Shown: piece by piece, positions 35,274 to 46,541 of the stretch
How the letters are laid out: the number at the start of each line of letters is the position of its first letter
Position numbering within the stretch: position 1 is the first letter of the stretch
Source: Nonomuraea solani
GTDB taxonomy: Bacteria; Actinomycetota; Actinomycetes; Streptosporangiales; Streptosporangiaceae
Length of the DNA stretch: 64,000 nt
Direction of reading: 5' to 3'
Assembly (NCBI RefSeq): GCF_900108335.1
Contig: NZ_FNVT01000001.1
Coordinates: 186,001-250,000, forward strand
Made by a program: the position numbers and the translations under genes
The notes under the pieces: model-generated
The model's input: only the letters and a program-made list of their open reading frames with translations
Databases searched by the model: none
What the model was told of the DNA's origin: nothing

Positions 35274-35756
35274 ATGGTGGATGCACCACGAGCACGCAAG
35301 CTCGCCGATCGCATCCAGCAGATCGTCGCCGAGATGCTGGAGCGCCGGATCAAGGATCCGCGTCTGGGCTTCGTCACCGTGACCGATACGCGGGTCACCG
35401 CTGACCTGCGTGACGCGACGGTGTTCTACACGGTGTTCGGCTCCGACGCCGAGCGGGCCGACAGCGCGGCGGCGCTCGAAAGTGCCAAGGGGATCATCCG
35501 CTCCGAGGTGGGCCGGCAGACCGGCGTGCGTTTCGCCCCGACGCTGACGTTCACGCACGACCCGCTGCCCGACAGCGCGCGGCACCTCCACGACCTCATC
35601 AACACCGCTCGCGCGCGGGACGCCGAGGTGGCGCGTCAGGCGGAGAACGCGGCCTACGCCGGTGAGGCGGACCCGTACCGCAAGCCTGAGGACGAGGAGC
35701 TGGAAGCGAAGTCCGGCGTCAACGGCGCCGACCCGGACGGGGACGACCGGGCGTGA
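35274..35756 (+). CDS. rbfA: Ribosome-binding factor A
   Basis: A 160-residue RbfA, a KH-type 30S assembly factor: [50 protein letters not shown], then a helix-strand segment ([24 protein letters not shown]) and an acidic unstructured tail. The ATG at 35274 has GAGGGGG at 5-nt spacing. The stop overlaps the start of the DHH gene (GTGA). Confidence 0.93.
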   Translation: MVDAPRARKLADRIQQIVAEMLERRIKDPRLGFVTVTDTRVTADLRDATVFYTVFGSDAERADSAAALESAKGIIRSEVGRQTGVRFAPTLTFTHDPLPDSARHLHDLINTARARDAEVARQAENAAYAGEADPYRKPEDEELEAKSGVNGADPDGDDRA

Positions 35757-36790
35757 CGCCCGACGTGCGCGACCGGGCCGACCGGCCGCCCCGCGCGGCG
35801 GGCCGGCCGGCCGAGAGCTGCCCGATCCCCGAACCCGCGTGGGATCGGGCGCTGCGGCTGATCGGCGAGGCCGACGAGGTCGCGCTGGCCTGCCACGTGA
35901 CGCCCGACGGTGACGCGCTCGGCTCGATGCTGGCCGTCGCGTTCGTGCTGCGGTCGATGGGCAAGCGCGTCGTCGCGTCGTTCGGTGACCGGCACTTCGT
36001 GGTGCCACGGCTGCTGCGGTTTCTGCCCGGGCAGGAGATGCTGGTGCCGCCGGAGTCCTATCCGGCCGAGCCGCGGCTGATGATCGTGTTCGACTCCTCG
36101 ACGTTCGAGCGGCTGGGGCTGCTCGGGGCCAGCGCCGCCATGGCGCGTGAGCTCATCGTGGTGGACCACCACCCGTCCAACGAGGGCTTCGGCACGCTCA
36201 GCCTCATCGACGCCCATGCGGCGGCCACGGCCATGCTGGCCGAGCAGCTCGTCTACCGGCTCGGCGGGCGGCTCGACCGCGACATCGCCACCTGCCTCTA
36301 CGCGGGGCTGGTGACGGACACCGGGTCGTTCCGGTACGCCTCGACCACGCCCGCCGTGCACCAGATGGCGGCCAGGCTGGTGGCGACCGGGCTGCGTACC
36401 GACGAGATCGCGCGCGAGCTGTGGGACCGCTCGCCGTTCGGCTACCTGAAGGTGCTGGCCGGGGCGCTCGACCGGGTGACGCTGGAGGGCCGGATGGTGT
36501 GGACGTACGTGACGCGGGTCGACCGGGCCGCGTACGGGCTGCCGTACGCGGAGCTCGAAGGCATCATCGACATCGTGCGGCGCACCGACGAGGCCGAGGT
36601 CGCGGTCGTGCTCAAGGAGGACGACCAGGGCGACTGGCAGGTGTCCACCCGCAGCAAGGGAGCCGTCGACGTGGCCGCCGTGTGCGCGGCGCTGGGCGGC
36701 GGCGGGCATCACTACGCGGCCGGATACACCTCGCGCGACAGCGTGGAGGAGACCATGGCGAAGTTCAGGCGAGAGCTGGGGAAGGCTTGA
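35753..36790 (+). CDS. DHH/DHHA1 phosphoesterase (NrnA-like)
   Basis: A 345-residue DHH-family phosphoesterase with [30 protein letters not shown] and TDTGSF metal-binding motifs in the N-terminal domain, and [10 protein letters not shown] in the C-terminal DHHA1 domain. Relatives degrade nanoRNA oligonucleotides, hydrolyse pAp or cleave cyclic dinucleotide intermediates such as pApA. It is coupled by overlapping stop/start codons to both rbfA and truB, the standard actinobacterial arrangement. Confidence 0.9.
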   Translation: MTPDVRDRADRPPRAAGRPAESCPIPEPAWDRALRLIGEADEVALACHVTPDGDALGSMLAVAFVLRSMGKRVVASFGDRHFVVPRLLRFLPGQEMLVPPESYPAEPRLMIVFDSSTFERLGLLGASAAMARELIVVDHHPSNEGFGTLSLIDAHAAATAMLAEQLVYRLGGRLDRDIATCLYAGLVTDTGSFRYASTTPAVHQMAARLVATGLRTDEIARELWDRSPFGYLKVLAGALDRVTLEGRMVWTYVTRVDRAAYGLPYAELEGIIDIVRRTDEAEVAVVLKEDDQGDWQVSTRSKGAVDVAAVCAALGGGGHHYAAGYTSRDSVEETMAKFRRELGKA

Positions 36791-37662
36791 TGGCCGAGAG
36801 CGGTCTGATCATCGTCGACAAGCCGGGCGAGTGGACCTCGCACGACGTGGTGGCCAAGATGCGGCGCATCGCGGGCACCCGGCGGGTGGGGCACGCGGGC
36901 ACGCTCGACCCGATGGCGACGGGCGTGCTGGTGGTCGGCGTGGAGAAGGCGACCCGGCTGCTCGGGCACCTGATGCTGACCGAGAAGGTCTACGAGGCCA
37001 CGATCCGGCTCGGCGTGAGCACGAACACCGACGACGCCGAGGGCGAGGTGACCGCCTCGGCGCCGGCCACGGGCGTCACCGCGGCCGAGATCCACAAGGG
37101 CGTCGTGGCGCTGAGCGGCGAGATCATGCAGGTCCCGCCGCAGGTGAGCGCGATCAAGGTGAACGGGGAGCGGGCCTACAAGAAGGCGCGCGCGGGCGAG
37201 GAGGTCGAGCTGGCCGCCAGGCCCGTGACCGTGCACGCGTTCGACGTGCTCGACATCCGGGTCTCCGGTGACGTCGTCGACGTGGACGCGGTCGTGACGT
37301 GCTCCAGCGGCACCTACATCCGCGCGCTGGCCCGCGACCTGGGCGGCGCGCTCGGGGTCGGGGGGCATCTGACGCGGCTGCGGCGCACCCGGGTGGGGCC
37401 CTACGACCTGTCGCTGGCCAGGACCATCGAGGGGCTGGCCGAGGAGTGCGTGATTCTGCCGATCGGTGAGGCGGTGGCGGCGGCGTTCCCGCGTAGAGAC
37501 GTCACGGCCGAGGAGGCGCGCGTGATCGGGCACGGCGGGCGGCTGCCGGCGGCCGGGCTCGGCAAGGGCCCGATCGGCGTGTTCGGCCCGGACGGGGCGC
37601 TGCTGGCGCTGGTGGAGGAGCAGGGCAAGGTGGCCAAGCCGCTGGCGGTCTTCGCCGGTTAG
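36790..37662 (+). CDS. truB: tRNA pseudouridine(55) synthase TruB
   Basis: A 290-residue TruB that makes pseudouridine 55 in the tRNA T-loop. GLIIVDKPGEWTSHDVVAK, GHAGTLDPMATGVLVV with catalytic Asp40, and SGTYIRALARDLG are family motifs, with a C-terminal PUA-like region from about residue 220. The ATG overlaps the DHH stop by one base. A 14-bp palindrome (CCGGCGCGCGCCGG, 37665-37678) sits just after the stop, between the convergent methyltransferase gene and truB, and may help terminate both. Confidence 0.94.
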   Translation: MAESGLIIVDKPGEWTSHDVVAKMRRIAGTRRVGHAGTLDPMATGVLVVGVEKATRLLGHLMLTEKVYEATIRLGVSTNTDDAEGEVTASAPATGVTAAEIHKGVVALSGEIMQVPPQVSAIKVNGERAYKKARAGEEVELAARPVTVHAFDVLDIRVSGDVVDVDAVVTCSSGTYIRALARDLGGALGVGGHLTRLRRTRVGPYDLSLARTIEGLAEECVILPIGEAVAAAFPRRDVTAEEARVIGHGGRLPAAGLGKGPIGVFGPDGALLALVEEQGKVAKPLAVFAG

Positions 37663-37685
37663 GCCCGGCGCGCGCCGGTCGCGGG

Positions 37686-38705
37686 TCAGGCGGGTTTTCT
37701 GGCCACGATGATGTCGCGGACGATCGCCTGGTCCACCCAGTGCTCGAAGCCGGGGTAGTCGACCACGTCGAGCCCGGCGTCGTCGAGGATCTTGGCCAGC
37801 TCGGCGCTCTTGCCGCCGTAGGTGTTCCAGGAGATGCCCATCGCGCCGCCGGGGCGCAGCAGCTCGGCCCAGACGGGGATGGCCTGCCCGAGCAGCTCCA
37901 GCGGGCTGCGCGACAGGCCGGCGCCGCCCTTGCTGCCGTGCTGGACGCCGTAGGGGGCGTCGGTCACCAGCAGGTCGAACGAGCGCGGCTTGAAGAACTC
38001 GCGGCTCTTGAGGGTGTCGGCGCTGACCACGGTCAGGCGCTGGACGTCGCCCGCCTTGACGGCCTCCTTGGACAGGCCGAACGTGACGTTGAAGCGCCGC
38101 CCGACCAGGGCGCGCTCACGCCGCACAGGTACGGTCTCCGCCGTGTGCTTGAGCTTCTTGTTACGCAGCCAGGTCTTGATGAAACCGGTGTAGGCCTCGA
38201 AATCCTTGCCGTCGACGTCGATCCCGTAGGCGTCGTAGCCGTACATGAGCGCCTGGTTGAGCGTCGTGCCACGGCCGCACAGCGGGTCGAACACCGACAG
38301 CCGCTCGCCCAGCCCCTTGTCGGCGGCCAGCGCGGTGACGTTGAGCAGCAGCTTGGTGAAGTGCTCGTTGGTCTTGCCGGCGTATTTCTGGATGGTGATC
38401 AGGTCACTGCTCAGCCGGTCGCGCGGGCGCATCTCCAGCGGTCTGAGCAGCTCGCCCTCCACCTGGAACACGGCGTAGACGGACGAGAGGTCGGACAGCA
38501 GCGCCACGTCCGGCGGGCTGAGGGGCTCGGCGGTCTCGAAGGACACATAAGGGACACCGCCGATGCGGGTCTCCTCGCTGTCAAGAACCTCGCCGCGGAG
38601 GCCGCGCGAGCTGAAGACGGCCAGCTCACTGCGGGTCAGCCGGATGGAGCTCTCTCCGTAGACCCGGTTGAAGGCGGGCAGGATCAGAAGCGCGTAACGA
38701 GGCAT
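37686..38705 (-). CDS. SAM-dependent methyltransferase, TRM11/UPF0020-like
   Basis: A 339-residue protein. The SAM-binding motif is SVFDPLCGRGTTLNQALMYGYDAYGIDVD (about residues 138-166). The catalytic motif is LLVTDAPYG (about 249-257), a DPPY-like tetrapeptide with Ala in place of the first Pro, as in N2-guanine or N6-adenine methyltransferases of the TRM11/THUMP group. The N-terminal 100 residues could be a degenerate substrate-binding domain. An RNA substrate is more likely than DNA because it lies in a translation gene block; this is inference. It is convergent with truB. Confidence 0.75.
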   Translation of the reverse strand: MPRYALLILPAFNRVYGESSIRLTRSELAVFSSRGLRGEVLDSEETRIGGVPYVSFETAEPLSPPDVALLSDLSSVYAVFQVEGELLRPLEMRPRDRLSSDLITIQKYAGKTNEHFTKLLLNVTALAADKGLGERLSVFDPLCGRGTTLNQALMYGYDAYGIDVDGKDFEAYTGFIKTWLRNKKLKHTAETVPVRRERALVGRRFNVTFGLSKEAVKAGDVQRLTVVSADTLKSREFFKPRSFDLLVTDAPYGVQHGSKGGAGLSRSPLELLGQAIPVWAELLRPGGAMGISWNTYGGKSAELAKILDDAGLDVVDYPGFEHWVDQAIVRDIIVARKPA

Positions 38706-38750
38706 GATGCCCGATCATAACCCCCTCGATTAAGGGGAACGGCGCGGCGC

Positions 38751-39713
38751 ATGGCAGGCTTGTACGCGATTGGTCCGGCCGAGCGAATGGGGCCTAGCGT
38801 GCAGGGTTCGGAAAGGTCCGTCGTCACCCTGGGTGTCTACGACGGCGTCCACCGCGGGCACCAGCGTGTCATCGAGCGGACCGTCGCCCTCGCGCGCGAG
38901 CGGGGGCTGCGCGGCGTGGCCGTCACGTTCGAGCCGCACCCCGACGAGGTCGTGCGGCCCGGGTCGCATCCGCCGCGGCTCACCAGCCTGCGGCGCAGGG
39001 CGGAGTTGCTGACCGGGCTGGGCGTGGACGAGGTCGAGGTGGTGGAGTTCACGCTCGGGCTGTCGCGGCAGAGCCCCGACGATTTCGCCCAGAGCATCCT
39101 GGCCGAGCGGCTGCGGGCGGCCGTGGTGGTGGTCGGGGAGGACTTCGTGTTCGGGCACAAGGCCAGCGGCGATGCAGAGATATTGCGGACGCTGGGCGAA
39201 AAATACGACTTCGCGGTGGAGGCCGTGCCGCTGCTCGACGACATCTCCTCGACCTCGATCCGCGGACGGCTCGCCGAGGGCGACGTGGAGAGCGCCAGGG
39301 ACCGGCTCGGGCGGCCGCACCGGGTGGAGGGCGTGGTCGTGCGCGGCTACCAGCGCGGGCGCCAACTCGGCTTCCCCACGGCCAACGTGGAGACGCCCCC
39401 GCACACGGCGATCCCGGCCGACGGGGTCTACGCCGGGTGGATGGAGTGCGTGCCGGTGGCCAACCTGCCCGCTCTCTACGCGGGCGAGCGATGGCCGGCG
39501 GCGATCTCGGTCGGCACGAACCCGACGTTCGAGGGCGTGCCCAGGACGGTCGAGGCCTACGCCCTGGACCGCGATGACCTGGAGCTGTACGGCGTGCACG
39601 TGGCGGTGGAGTTCGCCGCCCGGCTGCGGGGCAACACGCGGTTCGAGTCCATCGAGGCGCTCATCGACCAGATCCACGCCGACGTCGACGCGACCCGCCG
39701 CCTGACCGGTTAG
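38751..39713 (+). CDS. ribF: Bifunctional riboflavin kinase/FAD synthetase
   Basis: A 320-residue RibF that converts riboflavin to FMN and FAD. The N-terminal adenylyltransferase domain has SVVTLGVYDGVHRGHQRV and GEDFVFGHKASG with ISSTSIRGRLAEGDVE. The C-terminal riboflavin kinase domain has GRQLGFPTANVE and ISVGTNPTFEG. The start is uncertain: the ATG at 38751 has a weak AAGGGGA 12 nt upstream, while a GTG at 38799 gives the usual domain start. It overlaps the convergent tetR gene by 4 bp. Confidence 0.92.
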   Translation: MAGLYAIGPAERMGPSVQGSERSVVTLGVYDGVHRGHQRVIERTVALARERGLRGVAVTFEPHPDEVVRPGSHPPRLTSLRRRAELLTGLGVDEVEVVEFTLGLSRQSPDDFAQSILAERLRAAVVVVGEDFVFGHKASGDAEILRTLGEKYDFAVEAVPLLDDISSTSIRGRLAEGDVESARDRLGRPHRVEGVVVRGYQRGRQLGFPTANVETPPHTAIPADGVYAGWMECVPVANLPALYAGERWPAAISVGTNPTFEGVPRTVEAYALDRDDLELYGVHVAVEFAARLRGNTRFESIEALIDQIHADVDATRRLTG

Positions 39714-40294
39714 GCCGCCCGGCGCACCGCCTCCAGCAGGCGTGACAGCGCCGCCAGGGTGTCCGGCAGGTCGGTCGGGCCCGTCGACTGGGCCAGCCAC
39801 AACGCGGCCTCGTTCATGGCGCCCGACAGCAGGCGGGTGAGGGGCGCCACCGGCTGGGGCGGGATCGTGCCGTCGTTCACCAGCTCCGTCAGGGCCTCCG
39901 ACAGGTGCGCGGCCGAGGCGGCCTCGTCGATGGCCCGCCACTCGGCCCAGCCCAGCACCGCGGGCCCGTCGATCAGCATGACGCGCTGCACCTCCGGATC
40001 GGCGCTCGCCTCGACGAACGCCGCGCATCCCGCCTTCAGCCGGTCCCACGGGTCGCCGGCCGCCTCCGCCGCCGCGACCACCCGGGCCGCCACCTCCTGC
40101 TGCACCTGCTCCAGCACGGCGCGGAAGAGCGCGCTCTTGCCCTCGAAATGGTGATAAAGCGCACCCTTGGTCACCTGGGACTCGCGCACGATCTCCGCCA
40201 GGCCGACCGCCGCGTACCCCCGGGTGGCGAACAACCGCCTGCCCTCGGCCAGCAGCGTCCGTCTGGTCCGCTCCCTCTGCTCGGCTCTGGTCAC
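39710..40294 (-). CDS. TetR family repressor
   Basis: A 194-residue TetR regulator. The N-terminal helix-turn-helix is RTLLAEGRRLFATRGYAAVGLAEIVRESQVTKGALYHHFEGKSALFRAVLE. The C-terminal domain is helical (LIDGPAVLGWAEWRAID), as in the TetR_C group near YcdC-like repressors. It is divergent from the VOC gene, with two CATACC half-site palindromes between them, so it most likely represses itself and the VOC gene. The GTG start has no strong ribosome-binding site. Confidence 0.85.
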   Translation of the reverse strand: MTRAEQRERTRRTLLAEGRRLFATRGYAAVGLAEIVRESQVTKGALYHHFEGKSALFRAVLEQVQQEVAARVVAAAEAAGDPWDRLKAGCAAFVEASADPEVQRVMLIDGPAVLGWAEWRAIDEAASAAHLSEALTELVNDGTIPPQPVAPLTRLLSGAMNEAALWLAQSTGPTDLPDTLAALSRLLEAVRRAA

Positions 40295-40308
40295 GCGCCC
40301 CCCTTTGA

Positions 40309-40356
40309 CATACCGATGGTAGGCGAACTAGCGTACCTTCGCATACCATCGGTATG
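40309..40356. promoter_or_regulatory. Two CATACC palindromes between tetR and VOC gene
   Basis: CATACCGATGGTAGG (40309-40323) and CATACCATCGGTATG (40342-40356) are related inverted repeats, with arms CATACC/GGTATG and a 3-bp centre; the first has one imperfect arm base. Centre-to-centre spacing is 33 bp, about three helical turns, as for cooperative TetR dimers controlling a divergent promoter pair. Confidence 0.65.
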
Positions 40357-40370
40357 TGAAAGGGATGTTC

Positions 40371-40778
40371 ATGCTGCTCAACAGCTTCTATCCGGTGATC
40401 TGCACCGGCCAGGTCGCCGCGTCCAGAGACTTCTACGTGCGCCTGTTCGGGTTCGAGGTGACATTCGAGGCCGACTGGTACGTGAGCCTGCGCCGCGGAG
40501 ACCACGAGCTGGCCCTGCTCGACCACACGCACCCGACCCTGCCCGCCGCCTACCGCAGACCGGTCGCGGGGCTGCTGCTCAACTTCGAGGTCGGCGACGT
40601 GGACGCCGAGTGGGAGCGGCTCGTCACGGGCGAGGGGCTGGTCCCCGAGCTGGCGCTGCGCGACGAGGACTTCGGCCAGCGCCACTTCATCGTGTCCGAC
40701 CCCAACGGCGTGCTGATCGACGTCATCACCCCCATCGCGCCGTCGGAGGAGTTCGCGACCCAATACGTTTCCGGCTGA
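40371..40778 (+). CDS. VOC (glyoxalase/bleomycin-resistance-like) protein
   Basis: A 135-residue vicinal-oxygen-chelate fold protein: [46 protein letters not shown] is the first beta-alpha-beta-beta-beta module and [15 protein letters not shown] begins the second. Members are metal-dependent enzymes or binding proteins that sequester toxic compounds. Regulation by the divergent TetR suggests a detoxification role. The ATG at 40371 has AAGGG at 7-nt spacing; the upstream GTG at 40356 overlaps the operator. Confidence 0.8.
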   Translation: MLLNSFYPVICTGQVAASRDFYVRLFGFEVTFEADWYVSLRRGDHELALLDHTHPTLPAAYRRPVAGLLLNFEVGDVDAEWERLVTGEGLVPELALRDEDFGQRHFIVSDPNGVLIDVITPIAPSEEFATQYVSG

Positions 40779-40944
40779 TAACCGACCGCCCAGGCACTGG
40801 ACACTTGGTGGTAGCCTTGCATGTCGGCTCTGTAGCGGCGGCGCTGCGCGCTGCCATGACGGCCTTCACGCGGCGACTGTAGGCACGCACGGTTGTTCGC
40901 GCCCATCATCTCATTCGCGCGTGTCCGTAGATTGAAGGAGAGCC

Positions 40945-41214
40945 GTGTCCCTCGACACCGCTGCCAAGAAGTCCATCATCGATGAGTACGCGACCGTCGA
41001 AGGCGACACCGGGTCGCCCGAGGTGCAGATCGCGCTGCTCAGCAAGCGCATCAGCGAGCTGACCGAGCACCTGAAGACGCACAAGCACGACCACCACAGC
41101 CGTCGTGGCCTGCTTCTGCTCGTGGGTCGCCGGCGCCGCCTGCTGAAGTACCTGCAGAAGGTCGACATCCAGCGCTACCGGACGCTCATCGAGCGGCTCG
41201 GCCTGCGCCGATAG
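40945..41214 (+). CDS. rpsO: 30S ribosomal protein S15
   Basis: An 89-residue S15 with [35 protein letters not shown] and [23 protein letters not shown]. It binds 16S rRNA helix 22 early in assembly. The GTG at 40945 has GAAGGAGA upstream. As in most bacteria it is followed by pnp, but a strong terminator hairpin separates them. Confidence 0.97.
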   Translation: MSLDTAAKKSIIDEYATVEGDTGSPEVQIALLSKRISELTEHLKTHKHDHHSRRGLLLLVGRRRRLLKYLQKVDIQRYRTLIERLGLRR

Positions 41215-41218
41215 CATG

Positions 41219-41248
41219 AAAGGGAGCGGCGTCCGCGCCGCTCCCTTC
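41219..41248 (+). terminator. Terminator/processing hairpin between rpsO and pnp
   Basis: AAGGGAGCGGCG (from 41220) pairs with CGCCGCTCCCTT around a TCCG loop (41232-41235), a 12-bp stem followed by CTC. In other actinomycetes the rpsO-pnp hairpin is an RNase III site; the position here is equivalent. Confidence 0.8.
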
Positions 41249-41262
41249 TCATATGGGTCTCT

Positions 41263-41525
41263 GATGGGTAGGGACCCGGCTGAGAAAACGCGTGGCGACG
41301 TGAAAACGGCCCCGCACCTGACGTACAACTGAAGATCCGAGACACACAGCCCCCGCGTCCGCTTAGCACCATGCGACCCGCGACGCCTGCGGGCCGGTCC
41401 TCGGTAGTGGCTTCCGGTAGGAACGGCAGAGTTCCTCGACCGGGCGCTTCGATCGAAGACCGGCGCTGCACCTAACGAGGGTGCCGGTGAGAAAAAGGGC
41501 GCGGGAGACCGACCACAAGGAGGTC
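41263..41525 (+). ncRNA. Candidate Actino-pnp leader RNA
   Basis: The 260 bp before pnp contain no gene but have GA-rich single-strand-like stretches (CTGAGAAAACGCG, GTGAAAACGGCC, GTGAGAAAAAGGGCGCG) and several short complementary GC blocks (for example CGCCTGCGGGCCGG). The actinobacterial Actino-pnp RNA motif (Rfam) lies in exactly this position in pnp leaders and is thought to autoregulate PNPase. I infer its presence from position and from the unusually long structured leader; I cannot verify the covariance model. Confidence 0.5.
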
Positions 41526-41529
41526 CCCC

Positions 41530-43859
41530 GTGGAGGGTGTCCACACCGCTGAAGCCGTCATAGACAACGGCACATTCGGCACGCGCACGATCCGGTTCGA
41601 GACCGGCCGGCTCGCGCGTCAGGCGGCCGGCTCGGCCGTCGCCTATCTCGACAACGACACGATGGTCCTTTCGGCGACCACCGCGTCGAAGAACCCGAAA
41701 GAGCAGTTCGACTTCTTCCCGCTGACGGTCGACGTCGAAGAGCGCATGTACGCCGCGGGCCGCATCCCCGGCTCGTTCTTCCGCCGCGAAGGGCGTCCCT
41801 CCGAGGACGCCATCCTGACCTGTCGCCTGATCGACCGGCCGCTGCGCCCCTCGTTCGTCAAGGGCCTGCGCAACGAGATCCAGGTCGTGGCCACGGTCAT
41901 GGCGCTCAACCCCGACCACCTCTACGACGTGGTCGCCATCAACGCCGCGTCGCTGTCCACGCAGCTCGCCGGCCTGCCGTTCTCCGGTCCCATCGGCGGC
42001 GTGCGGGTCGCGCTGATCGACGGCCAGTGGGTCGCGTTCCCGACGCACCACGAGCTGGAGCGCGCCACGTTCGACATGGTCGTGGCGGGCCGCGTGCTCG
42101 CCGACGGCGACGTCGCGATCATGATGGTCGAGGCCGAGTCCACCAAGGACACGCTCAAGCTGGTCGCCGAGGGCGCCGTCGCGCCCACCGAGGAGACCGT
42201 CGCGCAGGGCCTCGACGCGGCCAAGCCGTTCATCAAGGTGCTGTGCGAGGCGCAGTCGCGCATCGCGCAGGTCGCGGCCAAGGAGACGGCCGAATACCCG
42301 GTCTTCCTGGAATACCAGGAAGACGCGTACAACGCGGTCGAGGCCGCGGTGAAGACCGAGCTCGCCGCCGCGCTGACCATCGCCGGCAAGCAGGAGCGCG
42401 AGACCGAGCTCGACAAGCTCAAGGCGCTGGCCGCCGAGAAGCTCCTGCCCGAGTTCGAGGGCCGCGAGAAGGAGATCTCCGGCGCGTTCCGCTCGGTGAT
42501 GAAGAAGCTCATGCGTGAGCGCGTCATCAACGAGGGCATCCGCATCGACGGCCGCGGCACCAAGGACATCCGCGCCCTGTCGGCCGAGGTCCACGTGGTG
42601 CCCCGGGTGCACGGCTCGGCGCTGTTCGAGCGTGGCGAGACCCAGATCATGGGCATCACCACCCTCAACATGCTGCGCATGGAGCAGGTCATCGACACGC
42701 TCAACCCCGAGCGGACCAAGCGCTACATGCACAACTACAACTTCCCGCCCTACTCCACCGGTGAGACCGGCCGGGTGGGCTCGCCCAAGCGCCGCGAGAT
42801 CGGTCACGGCGCGCTGGCCGAGCGGGCGCTGATGCCGGTGCTGCCGACGCGTGAGGAGTTCCCCTACGCCATCCGGCAGGTCTCCGAGGCGCTCGGCTCC
42901 AACGGCTCCACCTCGATGGGCTCGGTCTGCGCCTCCACGATGGCGCTGCTCGACGCCGGTGTGCCGCTGCGCGAGATGGTCGCGGGCATCGCGATGGGCC
43001 TCATCGGCGAGGGCGACCAGTACGTCACGCTGACCGACATCCTCGGCGCCGAGGACGCCATGGGCGACATGGACTTCAAGGTCGCCGGCACCAAGGACGT
43101 CATCACCGCGCTGCAGCTCGACACCAAGCTCGACGGCATCCCCGCGAGCGTCCTGGCCGGCGCGCTGAAGCAGGCCAAGGGCGCCCGCCTGGCGATCCTC
43201 GACGTGATGCAGGAGGCGATCAACTCCCCGGCGGAGATGAACCCGACCGCGCCGCGCATCATCACGATCAAGGTCCCGGTCGACAAGATCGGCGAGGTCA
43301 TCGGCCCGAAGGGCAAGATGATCAACCAGATCCAGGACGACACGGGCGCCGAGATCACCATCGAGGACGACGGCACGATCTACATCGGCGCCACCGACGG
43401 GCCGTCCGCCGAGGCCGCCCGTTCGGCGATCAACGCGATCGCCAACCCGCACATGCCGGAGGTGGGAGAGCGCTACCTGGGCACGGTCGTCAAGATCGCG
43501 GCTTTCGGCGCGTTCGTCTCGCTCATGCCGGGCAAGGACGGTCTGCTGCACGTCTCCCAGATCCGCAAGCTGCACGGCGGCAAGCGGATCGAGAACGTCG
43601 AGGACGTCATGAGCGTCGGCGAGAAGATCCAGGTCGAGATCGCCGAGATCGACGGCCGGGGCAAACTCTCCCTGGTGCCGGTCGAGGTCATCGAGAAGGA
43701 GGCCGCCGAGAAGGAGGCCAAGGGCGCCGACGGTGGTTCCGAGCCGGCTTCGGAGCAGCCCGAGAGCGCCGCTCCCGCCGCCGAGGACAAGTCCGACCGG
43801 CCGCGCCGTACCCGTACGCGCGTGCGCACCACCCGCTCTGATGGGGACGACCGGAACTC

Positions 43860-43863
<4 letters not shown>
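41530..43863 (+). CDS. pnp: Polynucleotide phosphorylase
   Basis: A 777-residue PNPase: two RNase PH-like domains (the first with [36 protein letters not shown], the second with [35 protein letters not shown] and [23 protein letters not shown]), a linking alpha domain, a KH domain ([29 protein letters not shown]) and an S1 domain ([28 protein letters not shown]). A charged tail follows. It degrades RNA phosphorolytically from the 3' end. The GTG at 41530 has AAGGAGG upstream. Confidence 0.97.
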
Positions 43864-45918
<2,055 letters not shown>

Positions 45919-45929
45919 GACCTGTGCAA

Positions 45930-45970
45930 CACGGCGTGCCCACCACCTGGACGGTCGTGGGCACGCCGTG
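45930..45970 (+). terminator. Long hairpin after dapB
   Basis: A 14-bp perfect stem: CACGGCGTGCCCAC (45930-45943) with GTGGGCACGCCGTG (45957-45970), loop 13 nt, no T-run. It marks the end of the pnp-M16-dapB operon. Confidence 0.75.
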
Positions 45971-46061
45971 AGGAGAGGGCCCCGGCTCCGCACAGCCGGG
46001 CCTACGGTCAACCCTAAATAACCAGCGGCGAGATCCATCCGAACCATGAGATCGTGTCGCC

Positions 46062-46541
46062 ATGGTGCGTTGGGCGGAAGCGGGTGAGTTGCCCGGATTG
46101 GTGGCCATAGAGCTGGCCGCGGACGGGCTTTTCGAGCAGGTGGGCATCGTGTTCCCGCCGGGCACGACCATGATCGAGGAAGTGGACGACCCCGGGACCG
46201 TGCTGGTCGAGGGGGAGCCGCCGGCCGGATTCGCGATGCTCGGCCGGGTCGACGGCAACGTGCACCTCGAACAGCTCGCCGTGCGGCCCGATGACATGCG
46301 CCAGGGCATCGGCGGGCGGCTGATGACGGCGGTGCTCGACCACGCGCGGGCGAGCGGTGGGTCCGCGGTGACGCTGACGACTTTCCGGGACGTGTCGTGG
46401 AACGCGCCCTGGTACGCGCGGCACGGCTTCTCCGTGCTGCCCGAGGCCGAGTGGGGGCCGGAGCTGCGGGCGGTCGTCGAGCACGAGCGCGAGCTGGGCA
46501 TCGAGATCGCGCCCCGGGTGGCGATGCGCTTTCAGCTATGA
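46062..46541 (+). CDS. GNAT family N-acetyltransferase
   Basis: A 159-residue GNAT: VHLEQLAVRPDDMRQGIGGRLMTAVLDHAR carries the acetyl-CoA loop (R-Q-G-I-G-G-R, about residues 82-88), and NAPWYARHGFSVLPEAEWGPEL is the typical C-terminal strand. The substrate is unknown. The 3' end overlaps the convergent ANTAR gene by 6 bp. Confidence 0.82.
   Translation: MVRWAEAGELPGLVAIELAADGLFEQVGIVFPPGTTMIEEVDDPGTVLVEGEPPAGFAMLGRVDGNVHLEQLAVRPDDMRQGIGGRLMTAVLDHARASGGSAVTLTTFRDVSWNAPWYARHGFSVLPEAEWGPELRAVVEHERELGIEIAPRVAMRFQL

Noticed and set aside
39710-40294. This TetR gene as the KstR2 homologue controlling the steroid genes
   Set aside because: It is 19 kb away, next to its own CATACC palindromes, which do not resemble the CAAGCG operators.
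41263-41525. Cobalamin or other metabolite riboswitch before pnp
   Set aside because: No B12-box or other riboswitch core is recognisable; Actino-pnp position fits better.
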